Below, piece by piece: positions 1-12,579 of a stretch of 64,000 nt of DNA. The stretch lies in the NCBI GenBank assembly GCA_013398295.1, contig VZSF01008885.1:1-64000 (forward strand), written 5' to 3'. The position numbers and the translations under genes are program-made. Under the pieces are notes generated by a model, which was given only the letters and a program-made list of their open reading frames with translations, was not told where the DNA came from and searched no databases. The stretch is from Chionis minor (lineage: Eukaryota > Chordata > Aves > Charadriiformes > Chionididae). Positions within the stretch are counted from its first letter, which is position 1, and each line of letters starts with the position of its first letter.

Positions 1-24
1 CTATGATTCTATGATTCTATTACA
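1..24 (+). repeat. CR1 LINE 3' octamer tail (element cut by window edge)
   Basis: The window opens inside repeated ATTCTATG-type octamers, the short tail that ends CR1 retrotransposons in birds. Only the tail is present, so the body of the element lies upstream of the window. Orientation is inferred from the tail reading ATTCTATG on the plus strand. Confidence 0.75.
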
Positions 25-1438
25 GTTTCTAATGATAAGGTAGCAGAGAGGACTATGTTCAGGAGTCTAGAGCCTCCTAACCCAAAGACATTTGATTGAG
101 TGGAGACTAATGACTACCACCTGCTAGAACATGAGATTATACTATATTAACAATGGCTTCTGAAAGGTGCAGTGAATCTTCATTCAATTACCGTATATTT
201 ATTTGGCATCCCTCTGTTTCAAAATGACCTGAGAAGCAAATCAAACATTGATTAAACCAGTTTGTGTCTTCCTGAATTCTTGTTGGAGGCTCCCTGAAAG
301 GGAATTAGTTGATATCTGCAAGTTCCAAGCACTTGCTCTGTAGGACTTTAGTTTTGTGTAACCTGATACACATAGTTGGGTTGGGTTTTGTTTTCCCTAC
401 TTTTATTTATTTTGAATATTATAGGACTTTCTCATGAAATTTGTATAACTCAGTTAAATTCTACAACTCGTGGATATTTGGTATCAATATACAGACTTAA
501 AATGAAGTGCTTAGAGACCAAGGTTTAGAGTGTAAAATTAGTATTTTCATTACACATAATATTAATGCTCTAACTTGGTCACTATTTGTTAATACAAAGA
601 GCATTTTTTTTTTTTTCTGGAAGCCAGTGTATTTTTTCTAGGTATGCCACTATATTCATTGAACATTCAAGTTATCATGCAAATGTAACTCTTCATTTAT
701 TTGGCCTCTTTAATATGGGCACCTTTCGGCATGTGCAGAGACTGCACTATACACAGTTTAAACACAGTGTTAATCAGGTAGTTTGGAATAACTAGACTAA
801 GCATGAGTATGCTCGGCATCTCCAGTACGGGCATGTGCTGAGTCTCTGCTACCCAGATAATCATTATTCCAGGTAAGTGTCAGACCCTCCTTGGTCTTTG
901 GAATAGGATAGTTCTCAATCTTTTTAAATTCACATTTTTTCACTCTTCTTTTGATGCTCTTTTTCAGCATTTCACACCTTTTCATATCAGTATTTGTCTC
1001 CAAGTCCCAGAGTTGCTACTAGCGTTTCAACAATATCTCCCTTCTGTCTTAATTTTTATTTTTCTCAAGAAGAAAATCTTGGCTTTAACCTATATCCTCT
1101 CTCACAGCTCAACAATTTTTCAGTACAGCTGAGCCAAGGCCACATAACTTCGCCAAACAAAACTAGGCCACGGGCTATAGACAGCTAAACCCCTTTGCCA
1201 CAGGTTACACAGAGTGCAAACACAGTTCTGCTGGAAAAGTTCTGACTTAAGGCTGAAGAGACAGGTATTGCACACACTTCTGAGACAAGCTTAAGGTCAA
1301 TTATATCGAGGGTAAAGATTTCTGTTTACCTACATACTTTGGCTTTTACTTAATGTAATGAAAACTGGAGATGCTTAAGTGCAGTACATACATAGAAAAC
1401 AGGGTATGTGTTATCTTTAAGGTCTCCAGGATGGACAG
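25..1438. other. Unique noncoding sequence
   Basis: I see no gene or recognisable repeat. A T13 run lies at 604-616. Open frames here are short, do not look like known proteins, and have no supporting splice or Kozak context. Confidence 0.5.
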
Positions 1439-1905
1439 TGTCCTGGTAAAACAGGACTAATTTTGTTCAGTAACTCTACTTTCTAACTAAGCCTCTTCTA
1501 ACTGCTGAAATTAACAGCATATTGTGAAGAAAACTGCTCTTTCTCAGAGCGATAAGACCCATGTTTATAGTGGATGCCAAGGCATGGTGTGCAGAGAGGC
1601 TCCTGCTTATACTTATTGCTACAACAACCAAGCCCAGCTAACTTTGTTATTTGCCCCGTTGGAGGGTGGGAAGCAGAAAAGCGTAGAGGGGTGGCACCTG
1701 TGCAGAGGAGCAGACAGGACAGGTGACCCAAAACTGACCAAGAGGGTATTCCATCCCATCTGCATCATGCTCAGGATAAAATCTGAGGGATCAAAGGGTC
1801 AGCCCTCTTTCTTNGTCTCTCTTCTTCTCTCTCTCCTGCTCGGCAGGAGAAAAAAAACCATCTGTCGCTCAGCTTGCTTGGGCCAGTCCGGCCCAAACCT
1901 CGACA
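1439..1905 (+). mobile_element. Solo LTR of an avian endogenous retrovirus (ERVL-like), 467 bp
   Basis: The element begins TGTCCTGG and ends CTCGACA, fitting the TG...CA rule. It is flanked by near-identical 5-bp sites, gacag (1434-1438) and gacaa (1906-1910), which suits a class III (ERVL) insertion. Long blocks match the minus-strand LTR at 11837-12579, including the GACCAAGAGGGTATTCC segment and the TATA-like GGATAAAA at 1775-1781 just before GGGATCAAAGGGTCAGC. The 3' end GGGCCAGTCC also matches. It is shorter than its relative because most of the region after GGGTCAGC is replaced by a CT-rich tract. A single unresolved base lies at 1814. The 139-codon frame across it (1524-1943) is not a gene. 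No internal retroviral genes follow, so this is a solo LTR. The family assignment is inferred; the relationship between the two copies is seen directly. Confidence 0.72.
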
Positions 1906-4900
1906 GACAATTTGTTTATCTGAGAAGTTATCATTTCTTTTAACTTTTTTTTTTTTTACTCTAGTGGCTGCCCAATATTGGAAAAAGATCTGCGATATTC
2001 TTGACAAGTGGCAGCTGAAGCATGAAAAATATATTTGACAAATGAACACAATGTTATTGTATGATTATTAATGTGAAATCATTTGATGTCTATGTAGAGA
2101 ATTGCATGTGTCGAATTGTTTCAATAAACATTTTTTTTGGAAGAAGATTTAAGATAACACTTTCTGAAGACATACCTCCTTAAAGTTTAAGCTCAGTTAT
2201 TTATACACTGGTTCAAATTGTCTTTTAACAGCTATTTAAAAGTTTTTCTGAAGGTTTTTTCCAGAATATAATACTAGATGGTAGTTAGAATTGCTGGATT
2301 AATCTGACAGTTTAGATTATACAATACTGTTTGGTTTGGGCACCCATAGCTACCTTTGCATGACCTGAAATATTAGATTGAAATCAAGCTTTCTCACAAA
2401 ATCTGAGAACACCTCTGCATCTTTTGCATCAGCCATGAATGACCCTACTCTACCCACTTCATATTAAAAATATTTACAAAATAATTATGTTGGGGGTGGG
2501 GCTGTTATCCACTGTCTACATTCAACCATGAAAGGCCCATAAGTAACTAAATTCTGTTTACCTGGAATTTGTGACTCTCATTCTCTTTTATTGCTGAATT
2601 CGAACTGCCCCAGAACCTGTAGCAATACTTTTTGTCTTTCTTTGAAATGTTCTTCTAGGTTAAATAGACTCCCTTCTGTAATTTTGCATGTCTTGATTGA
2701 AAGAAGATGTTCTTTCACTGTCCTCAGGAAAAGGAAAGAGATAGTCTTTCTGACTATGTGCTAAAAAAGACTGGAAAAGCATTTAGTTCACAACTTGAAA
2801 ATGTAAAGACCCTTTTCTTTTATTCTCTGCTCTGCTCTTTATCTTGTCACACTGCCAGCATAATTCTTGAATAGCAGCAACAAGACCAAGTATCTAGAGC
2901 TGGTCTCGTCTCTTTTCTGTTAGTATTTAATGTTCTCATTTTTGTTTGTGAGAGTCAGAAACAGAATCTCCACTGAACTGTTGAAATGCATGTGACACAC
3001 AGTTTTGTGGAGAGAAAAAACAATATTATGATAGTTGTTTGACAAGAGTTTTAACATTAGATCAATCAATTTTGCAGTGTAAATGAGTATGGGATAAGCT
3101 GAATGGTTATTGCTTCAGGAAGGAGCACGATACAATTTTGTTATGCGTGTAACTTCAGATCATCCATATTTTCCCCAACTGCTCCTGGATAGGCAATGAA
3201 GAGAACACCTTCCTGCACCTGCTTGAATGGACATGATACACTCAGGACAGTCTGCTGAGTGTGTCTCAGTGATTCCCCTTCCTTTTTATCACTAAAAGTT
3301 TCCAGGATGTAAAGCTATTTGCCAAGTTCTCGCATGATTGACATTTACACTTGTCCTTAAAATTGCATGGGTTATTATTATTTCTTTCCGAGGGAAGGCA
3401 TGAATGTCACATTATAAGGAGATGCAGGAAAGGGTGTTGCAGACATTGACATTTTTTAGTAAGCAGGCAAAGGGCTCATCTGCTGGGAAAAGATAGAATA
3501 GAAAATATTGCATGTCAAATTCAGTTCATTGCTCTGTGATTTTAACACTGACACATCCTAGGGACCTTGGGATCAATACTATTCATAATCTGATTTCCCA
3601 GAATAATTTTTTCTCATATGCAAACATCACCAAATCGGTTGTCATTTACAATTCAGCACTTTTGCATAATGCCAGAGAAGCTGAGCCATAATTAAACAAA
3701 CTTCCTCTCTCCTCATTTTTGACCTTGAGAATTGATATGAGAGAATCTGGAATGGTAGATCTCTGTGGTGTATTCCTGTTCAGCACCAGAAAACCAAACT
3801 GATCTCTGAGCCAAGGCTCTCTGTTCAGATGTTAGCATTACTGCATCTGGACAACATCAGTGCAGGAGCAAATCTTCTTCTAGGGACATCACAAAATCTG
3901 AAAGATGATGCAGAAAAAAATTGCGAGAAGAATCCAAGCTGATTAAAATACCCACAGGACTAAATCTTAGCACCTTTCTCTGCCAAGAATATCTGTATTT
4001 TATTAGCTTGAAAAGTTAGGATTTTCTTCTTCAGAGTCATAACTGTATTTCAGACAAGAACAAGATGGTAATGTTGATCTCTCTAGGCATAAGCTGTGTA
4101 GTAATACAAAATTGCATTTATACGTAAGATAAAATGAATCTTGTACATGTGTAGACACTCTAACCTCTCCTTTGTCTCGGCAATTTTATTTAGTTATTAA
4201 TGTCATCCAAAGCACTTTCCATATTTCTGGGAAAATTAGATTCTTCCAGACTTTTAGACATTTCCTCCCCTCCCCCGCCCCCCATTATCAGGGATATCCT
4301 ATCTAGGAAATCTACCTACTACTCAAGACCTAGCTGGACTATTTGTTTAGACCTAACTTGACATTTCAGAGCGGTATCTTTTTTCCCAAGATGATGAAGT
4401 AATGTTTTGTGAAGATTGTTGCTACCACAGCTAAACCTACTCTATGCACAAAAGCCAGCTGCTCTGATACATTATATGTAATCTGCTTAACTTCTCATTC
4501 TAACATAGCTGATTTTTTCTTGTTTTCTTCTATCTGAGAGCCTGTTCCTGAATCTCTTGCTTCTTAGAAAAGCTTTCTAATATTTTTAAAAGTCAGAAAT
4601 GACTTTTTTTTTTAAAAAAACCCCAAACATACACAGTTAAAAACCACAACTCCTGAGATATAAAAAGTTCTTCTTTTTTTAATTTTGGTCTTAAAACTCT
4701 CATGTACCAATTCAAATGCTTAGAACAAATACAGTCCTGGACAGAAGAGGCAAAGGAACAAATGCTCTTTGGCTTGATAAAGCTGAATATTTTTTTTTGA
4801 ATAATGGAGTGTTAAAGGTAGAATTGTTGCCTTGTCAAAAGGCCACAAAGAAGGAATGTACTGTTCATTCAGTAATGTCTAGAGGTATTGCTAAGACATT

Positions 4901-7900
4901 CAGCAATGTCTTGAGGCCCAAAATACAAGTTACTTTAATAAGCATTGGGTTCACTACTTTATAGCATCCTGCCCTCAAGAAAATGAATCACTGTGGCATA
5001 TAATTGTTACCTTAGTTTCACTTTAGGTTGCAGAAAAGGTTATTTGTATGACAGCGGGAAATTTCAGCATTCAGACATCCAAGAGGAAAATACATTTTCT
5101 CTTACTAGGGTTTTAATTTGGAAATGAAAACCAAGCCAGTAGAACATGTATGAGGCTGATCTTTTCAAAGTGATGACCGTCCTTGAAGGAAAAATATCGT
5201 TTCTCTTTAGAAAACCTGTCTGCATGGATCCTAATAATAGACCAGTGAATTTTTAAATGCTTTTGGTAGTCATTTCTTTTGAGGTAATGTGCATTCAGTC
5301 TGTCTGCTCTTCCCCTCCCAAGAATCAGAGCATAATCTCTGTTGCCAATCAGTTTGGTTTTGTTGCTTCTGACAACATGAGGAATAACACAGAATCCATT
5401 AAATTACAAGACCTCGGTTTTATAAGTACTTTTTCTCACTGTCCTTTTTAATTTGGTACTTTGATTTCAACCTATTTATATTCTGGTTTATTTGTGGGAA
5501 TTTTTTTTCATTTTTTTTTTTTCCCCCCTCCATGACAATGGTATATAAAATTATTTTTCTCTTGGTAACTAAAGTTAAGTAATAATCCAGTAAGGTTCTT
5601 GCTGTCATGAAATCAAGGTTTGTAGAGTGTGTCTTATTTCAGAAGATAAGTAAGGAGTAAGGAAACGATAAAAGAGCCCTTAGAAAATAGTTTTCACTGG
5701 TTGAGTATACATACAAAAGCAGGTTATGTATAGTCTTATTTTAAAAACTGACTAGTGACTGATTAATTCAGAAAAAGTTGTCACAGCTTTTGGGAGATGC
5801 AGCCAGTTGCCAACTGTTTTCCTCAGCTGTTTTCTAAGGAACAACATTAATAAATCTGGTCTTACTCCATCTCAGTCAGTGGAATTAATAGGAATTTATT
5901 CTAGGCTCACAGGTGGCTAAAGCCACAGGAAAATTGTTTCATATCATCTTTCAGCTGAGAACAGAGCTTCAGAACTTATCTTTGGTCATTGGTCAAACTG
6001 AGCCTCAGGTTATTTGGACATTTGGTTCACAGATTTTTCTCAACACTATTTATCCAGGAAGTCTGTAACCTGTTTACAAGCCCAGCTGGCAGAGGATGAG
6101 CCTTGGAATGAGCTCTGGCATGTATATTTTTCTCTCTTCAGTGGTGCACAGGTTTGTGAAATGCATGCCAAATAGTTCTGGTTTCTATCCCAGTATCTGG
6201 TGCTTCAGAGATCTGGTAGCTGGAGTGAGTATGTGTGAAACAAGCTCCTCTGGATCACCATTAGGTATGAACCTAAGGATTTCTGCTGGGTGCTGAAAAA
6301 TCACACAAAACAGCCAAAGCACAAAAGTGCAGTAAGAAACCAATGTTTAACATAAACTTTCAAGAAGGAGTAAAATCAGACCATTTGTACAAGAACTTAG
6401 TGTCAGTGCAGCTGACAGTGATAGTCAAAGAATCAGTGGACTAGCTAGACAGACAGTCTTCGTCATTCTCATCATCCCATCTATGACCTCTAAAGAAGTC
6501 ACAGTTGAACAATGTTTTCAGAAGTGGAAAGATCCTAGCAACTTCCATTGCATCAGGTAAAAACCAGCAGAACCAAGGACTGCTCTGAAGGAGGCATCAG
6601 TCAGAGCACCAGAGCTGCGGTTTACTTAATCATATAGTCACGTTTACCTGGCATGTATTTTCCCATTGTTTCTACCAGTTACAAGTCCTAAGAATATACC
6701 GTAAGTTTCTGCACCTAAAAGTGGGAGGTTGTCAGCCAAGTCTTTCAGCTGAGACACTTGACAGCATCTAGCTTGTGTAAAAGAGGCTTAGTCATTACTG
6801 TAGTGCAACATCTAAGAAGAGTGCTTACTAATTCTGTGAAATCCATGCATCTGCATCTGCATTAACTCCTCTTAGAAGGGGAATCTCTTTGTAATAACCT
6901 AAGGATCACAAAAAAAGTCACATATAAAACCAGAACTGGGTCTTTCCTAGAAGTATTTCTTTGATTATGCTGTATTAATTACCTAATATGTAGCAACCAG
7001 GCATAAATTAAACTATCAGTGTCACTGAAATTAGAGTCCATTAGTCTCATCTCACTCTTCTGGAACACAGCCCTCGCTGAGTTAGGACATGAAAGCAAAG
7101 TCAAGTCAGTTCCTATTGTCAGAACTGTCAGTGTAATAGTTTAAGAGTGAATGGTTTTTCATAACCACTTTTAAAGTTGGTCTGAGCTTCAGAGTATACA
7201 GGTCAGACATCTTCAGGGATATTTTCTAGTATGACGAAATGAGCGCTGTGAAACTTCTGAAGGACCATGTAATCTGAGAGAGGCACTAGGCAGAGAACCT
7301 AGAGTTCATCCAGCCCAGCAGCAAGAAAGGCATCAACTTTTGCATTCTTCCAGAAGGCTTGAGACCAACAGATGCCCTGGAGAAACAGCAGAAAGGCTGG
7401 ACAGGTTTATTTTTTTTAATAGGAGGGAGCAGCAAGGGACTTGTTTCCAACCCTCCACCCAAAGGTTAAAAAAAAGCCAAAAGAAATCAGCAGAAAAATC
7501 AGTGGTGGTATTTGTGATCTAGTTAATTATTTGCTCACACTTTACCTGTATAGCTATGTACTTTATCTTGGAGAGGAATTTACCTACTCTGTTTTTCCCT
7601 TGTATAAATTGAGTTACCTGAGACATTTCAGGTCATTTCATAAAACAGTTTTCAGTCAACTTGCACTTTCTATCTACAGATGCAAAAGATTGCACAGCAC
7701 CTCCCTCTTCCCTAGGCATCAGACACACTGCAGATTAAAGTTAGTATTTCTGTAGGCAAAAACACCCATACATGCAACATAATAAGTTTTGGCAGAGTTG
7801 CAGTTCAGTATCCGCATCTGACTGGATCCCTGGAGTATCTGAACTGCATTGTGAAAGAAACAGGCTCATCAGTTCTGGAAGCAAAGGATGAAAGTAATTG

Positions 7901-8177
7901 CCTATTTAACAGCACAGAGAATATCCTCAGCTCAGTGCTACACCCTGAGACCTGTCCTTTGGGGAAATGACATAGTTATTTCATCCAGAACTAAAACGTC
8001 CCACTAGCAAGAATGAAAACTCTTACCTTTACAATCAGCTGAACTATCAGTGGGAAAATTAATGAGAAAAGTCTTACACCTGACTCATTAGCTCCCTTTC
8101 TAGAATAATACAAACCTTTTATCTACAGTCTCATCATGACTCACAAAATATACTTGTGTCTACTTGGAAAAAGAAGG
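1906..8177. other. Long unique noncoding stretch with simple tracts
   Basis: No gene or transposon is recognised in these 6.3 kb. Simple features are a T13 run at 1945-1957, a C-rich tract at 4264-4283 (only three runs of four or more C, so a weak G-quadruplex candidate on the minus strand), and a T-then-C tract at 5501-5531. The block at about 3590-3700 has octamer-like ATATGCAAAC and TTTTGCATAATG motifs and could be regulatory, but this is only texture. Open frames are all below about 105 codons and look random. Confidence 0.5.
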
Positions 8178-8967
8178 TGTATTGGATTTGCCTGCCAAGG
8201 CATGGGTAGCAGGGGGCTGTAGGAGTGGCATCTATGAAGAGTGGCCGGGGCTACCCCATGCTGGACACAGACGCATCCAGCTGGCTCCAAAGGCCCCACC
8301 ACAGGGCATGACTGAGCCTCTCAACCACGGGCAGGCACCGCAGGGAAAGCATCCCTAAGAAAGGGCAGAAAATTCTGCACAGACAGAGGAGGAGGTAATA
8401 AAACGTGTGAGGAACAGCCCAGGGAACACCAAAGTCAGAGAAGGAGGAGAAGAAGTAGGAGGTGCTCCATGTCGGATCAGATGTCCACACTGGAGCCCAT
8501 GGAGGACCCCATGCTGCAGCAGGCAGACATGCCCTGAATGAAGCTGCAGCCCATGGAAAGCCCACACTGGAGCAGGGGAAAGGGGTGAGGAGGAAGGAGT
8601 GGCAAAGAGGAACTGTCCTCTACTGACTGCAACCCGCAATTCCCTATTGCCTCTGCAATGCTTGGCAGGGTGTGGGGAGGGAGAGGAGTCAGGAATTAAG
8701 GAATGAAGTTGAGCCTGGGAAAAAGAGGGTAGATGAAATGTCTGGTCTCTGTTTCTCACCATCTACATTTATTTTCACTGGCAATGAATTACATTAATTT
8801 TCCCCAAGTCTGTTTTGCTTGTGACAGTAACTGGTTAAGCAATCCTCCTATCTTTATCTTCACCCAAGCCTTTTCATGTTATTTTCTCCTCCTGCCTTGT
8901 TCAGGGAAGGTGAGTGTGTGAGAGGCTGGGTAAGTGTCTGACTGCCAGCCAAGGTGAACCCACCACA
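8178..8967 (+). mobile_element. Solo LTR of an avian endogenous retrovirus, 790 bp
   Basis: The termini are imperfect inverted repeats, TGTATTGG at the start and CCACCACA at the end. The 5-bp flanks gaagg (8173-8177) and ggagg (8968-8972) agree at four of five bases. The interior carries the hallmark of a common avian LTR family: GC-rich repeated units built on CCCATGGAGGACCCCATGCTG followed by GAGCAGG (about 8495-8575), then AATTTTCCCCAAGTCTGTTTTGC and a TTATCTTCACCCAAGCC stretch near the 3' end. The usual poly(A) signal of the family appears as AATGAA, probably a point mutation. The 104- and 135-codon minus-strand frames here come from LTR GC content and are not genes. No internal retroviral sequence is next to it, so it is a solo LTR. 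I recognise the family from memory and cannot name the exact subfamily. Confidence 0.75.
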
Positions 8968-11836
8968 GGAGGGTTGACAGACGTTCCTGCAAACATCTTT
9001 ACAGGAAGATAAAGCTCATGTCTTCCTAGGAGTATCGGTAATATGAAGAGAATTATTTCTTCTACTTGCTATACAAAACACAGTGGAAAAGTTTTCTGTG
9101 ATCTTTTGGCACCTAGAGTCATCCTACTTAACTTTAAGCACTTAATTGAGGCATCTAAGTTAGAAGCTTAGTCACCCTAGTCAATGAAAAGGAACAGGTG
9201 CCTTCAGAGGATGATTCAAATCTTTAATTGGACAAAATTTCACTCTGGAAGGTGTTGGGCTCTCACCATTGATTATAAAAGAAGCCACAGACAAGTGCAT
9301 TCTTAACAAGGTGTTTCAGTTAAGTGCCTTAAGCAAGATGAACAAGGGCATCTACGGCTGAGGACTTGCAGCGCTTGATCTTTCTTCTACAAAAGGAGAA
9401 CCTGGTAATAACACTTTACAATCTGCTTTTAATGTATTGTTCACGCTAGCCATGCAGTTTATTCTAACCTTTCATACACACTTGAAATGTCCCTTTCTCC
9501 TCAGTATATGAGACTATTTTAACATCTGATATTTTTGGACTCATGGTTTAAGGTAGATGCACACGTTATTGTTGCAGTTCTTTTTTTACACGTGCTGTAT
9601 TTTCCAAGTAATATTTCTCACAGGTGAAAGCACTACCAAAATCAACTAAACATCTTTAAAAATGGACAGAAGATTAGGAGAGAATTAAGTGTAGGTGTAC
9701 AATTTTAAAATCCAAATGACAGTTTGAGCACTGAGCAAATATTACATGACACCTAAAGTCATCCCTCTCAAATTTAACTTTTGGGTAAAATAATAATTTC
9801 ATTTGTTTTCGTGCCAATTCTAGCAATCATCACATAACACTAATACAAAACTGGAAGTTGATGGCAGACAGATTAATTTTTTGTTGAAGTGATATTAGTC
9901 AAACTATGGGTTTAACTATTTATGAGTTAATGCCTCCTTTCAACAATTTTCCTTCTTTCCTCCTAAACTGGTTGTTGTTGAGATGATGGTCTCCTTCTTG
10001 AGTGTACAGCAAAGAAACACAATTAATTCCTGTTAACTGAAACTTTTCTTCTGGGGGATTTTAGTGACTTGGTAATAAGTAGCAGCTTTGATCAAGCTTA
10101 GTCATCATGCTTGTTAGAGTCACTTCATAAATACAGTAATTTATATGATTGATAAGAGGAATCTGGGCAGCTGGAAAACAGGCTATAGTTCTCCAATTAA
10201 TTTGTAATGACATTGTTTGACGTTGTTATAATTTTGAGTTGGGGGTTTTTTTCCCAACTATGTTCTTTATAATTATTTTCATCTTCCTGTCCATCTGCCT
10301 CCCATTGTAAATTTCATTTGTTCAGTCTTTCCTGAATTTCTCAAACTTTATATTTACCTCGATTCCTGTCTTTCATGCACTTTCTCAATTTTTGTCTCCT
10401 GTTGCTGCAAGGTGCTGCACTTTCTTAACAGGAATATTAATTTTGAATGTTCCTCTTGCTATTGCAGGTTGCTTTTCCTGTTTAAATCTCCGCATATAAT
10501 AAATCTCTTCAGCAAATTATATTGTGGTTTTTGGTTGTGTTTTAAATGAGGAAAACTACGTAAAAATGGGTTAGAGGAAATAGTCCAATCTTTTGTGGTA
10601 AGCTTGGCTTCTCTCCGTGGCTTTGCTTCTAATTTGTCTGGTTTGTTTTCAGGTTTTCCCTAGCCAAAATATTGCAACAGAAGATTCGCAGTGGCTATGA
10701 AAAAGCCAGACTTTGTTCAAAAAATTCCAGAATCCTCCCCTGACCTGTCCTCCAGGAAAAGAAGGCTAGGTTAGCTGCTTGTAACTTTGTCAGTATCTTC
10801 AACATAATAAAAGTTTTGCATGCAGCAATGGCAAAATAAAATAATAATAATTAAAAAAAGATATTCAGTACTGTATTTCAAATTAAGTTTTACCTGGAGC
10901 CATCTTTGTGTTTGCGTATCATGTGAAGAAAATTATGAACTCAAAAAGAATCTGTAGTTATTGTCATACAGCCATACCAGAAGTTGTTGCGGTAGTAGCT
11001 AACTACGTTGATTGTAAGATTTACTGATATTTTGGCAAGTGGAAAAAAACTGGTGCTCATGAGCAGTCTTATTTTAATATACTTAATGTGAAGGATGAGC
11101 TGTTAACTGCTATTGCATTTAGTTTTACAGTCTCACCAGCCACTCACTTTGGACCGTAGGCTTTTGAAAATACTTGGTGTTCTGCTACCCGGGTTTAGCT
11201 TTAACTGATATAAAGGGGCAAATGGAAGTGCACTTATGAAGAAAGATGTAATTACCTATTAGAAACATGAAAATGTATATATTTGGTTTGTAAAACATCA
11301 GTTCTCTGTTTTGAGTAGCATAATCTTTTTAATAACATTAAGGATTACAAAATCTGAAGGCTAGTTTTCATATTGGTCTTTACGGAATTAAGCTTTTTAC
11401 CCAATGTTTTAAGACTTAATTCTTTGGACATTTTTACTGAATTGAGCTTCCCTGACTCTCTGATTCCATCACTGATTATCTGATATCTTGCAAAAAGGCC
11501 ATGGCTATATGTTAAAGACAGGAGCCACAACTTGAGAAGAGCCACTTAATTCAGTTTTTGTCCCAGTTGTGTATGCTAATCGGGTAATTTGCAATATGTA
11601 TGATATTAAAATGAGTCAAATCAGCCCTCTGAATCTGACAAATCAGTGCGTTGTCGAGAGCTGGTTGTGCCTCCAAAATTAGGTGCTAATCAGTTTTTCA
11701 GCAAATGCACAAATGATTATGGCATTCTGAGGCCATTGAACAAACTCGTGATAATGAAACAGCAGTACAAACAACTTCTATAGAAGCTGAGTACTTCTTT
11801 TAATTGAGTATTTCATCAAAGATATAACCACTTACC
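8968..11836. other. Unique noncoding sequence; candidate conserved element at its end
   Basis: No gene or recognisable mobile element. An A/T-rich (AAT)n-like tract lies near 10835-10858. The part from about 11545 to 11760 is a clean unique block rich in paired TAAT motifs, described separately as a candidate regulatory element. Confidence 0.5.
11545..11760. promoter_or_regulatory. Candidate conserved noncoding enhancer-like block
   Basis: This block has no repeat signature and no open frame of note. It has several homeodomain-type core sites: GCTAATCGGGTAATTT at 11575-11590 and AAATTAGGTGCTAATCA at 11677-11693, with ATGATTATGG nearby. That composition is typical of vertebrate developmental enhancers in gene deserts, which is general knowledge. 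Conservation itself cannot be seen from one sequence, so this is a weak inference. Confidence 0.22.
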
Positions 11837-12579
11837 TGTCATGGTTTTGGCTGGACTGGCCCCTGAAATGAATGACAGATGCTCTCCCACACCTCTCTTT
11901 CCAAGGAGAGGAAGGAGATTGACAGACTTATGAGCTTAGAAGAAAGCCTAAACTCCTTTAATGAAATATTATTAATAAAATAATAAAAAAGGAAATAATG
12001 AAATATGTAGCATACATACAAAACCATACTGAGCTCCCAGGATGACAATCATGTCACCAGCAGGCACTGGGAAAGTCCCAGAGTGGACTCAACCACAGAC
12101 AGAAACTGGATTCTGGATCTGGAACGCAGGGATAGGGATCAAAGGCAGACGAACAGACAGAGTCCTCCTCGGACGCTGGCCGTTGAAGAAACAAGAGCTG
12201 ACCCTTTGATCCCTCAGCTTTTATCCTGAGCATGAGGCAGATGGGATGGAATACCCTCTTGGTCAGTTTTGGGTCACCTGTCCTGTCCGCTCCTTCCCGT
12301 AGGTGCGACCCCTCTATGCTTTTCCACTTCCCACCCTCCAACAGAGCAAATAACAAACTTGTCTGCCCTTGGCTGTTACAGCAATAATTATAAGCAAGAG
12401 TCTCTCTGCATACCATTCCTTGACATAAATTAGAAACAATCAGGTCTTATCTCTCTGGGAGCAAACAGGGTCTGGACAATATGCTGTTAATTTCAGAGTT
12501 CAGTTAGTTAGAAGAGGCTTAGCTGCAAAGTAAAATTACTGAACAGAGAATCGGTTCTGTTTTACCTCAAACCAGGACG
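11837..12579 (-). mobile_element. Solo LTR of the same ERVL-like family as 1439-1905, 743 bp, inverted
   Basis: Read on the minus strand it starts CGTCCTGGTTTGAGG (the expected TG is mutated to CG at 12579) and ends CCAAAACCATGACA at 11837. Flanks are ttacc (11832-11836) and ttatc (12580-12584), a near-perfect 5-bp target duplication. The U3 half matches the plus-strand LTR at 1439-1905 over long blocks. A TATA-like GGATAAAAG (plus-strand 12218-12226) precedes GGGATCAAAGGGTCAGC. A poly(A)-like ATTAAA lies on the minus strand at 11957-11962, in the part the other copy lacks. The 120-codon minus-strand frame at 12054-12416 is shared with the other copy and reflects LTR homology, not a gene. No internal retroviral sequence is attached. 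Confidence 0.74.

Noticed and set aside
1524..1943. A 139-codon plus-strand frame
   Set aside because: It lies in the LTR and runs past its end. The similar frame in the inverted LTR (12054-12416, minus) shows shared LTR DNA, not a shared gene.
4264..4283. G-quadruplex on the minus strand
   Set aside because: Only three C runs of four or more plus CC, so it does not meet the usual four-run rule.
8251..8762. Overlapping minus-strand frames of 104 and 135 codons
   Set aside because: They fall in a GC-rich LTR. The protein text is proline- and serine-rich with no domain, as expected from the repeated CCATGGA-type units read backwards.
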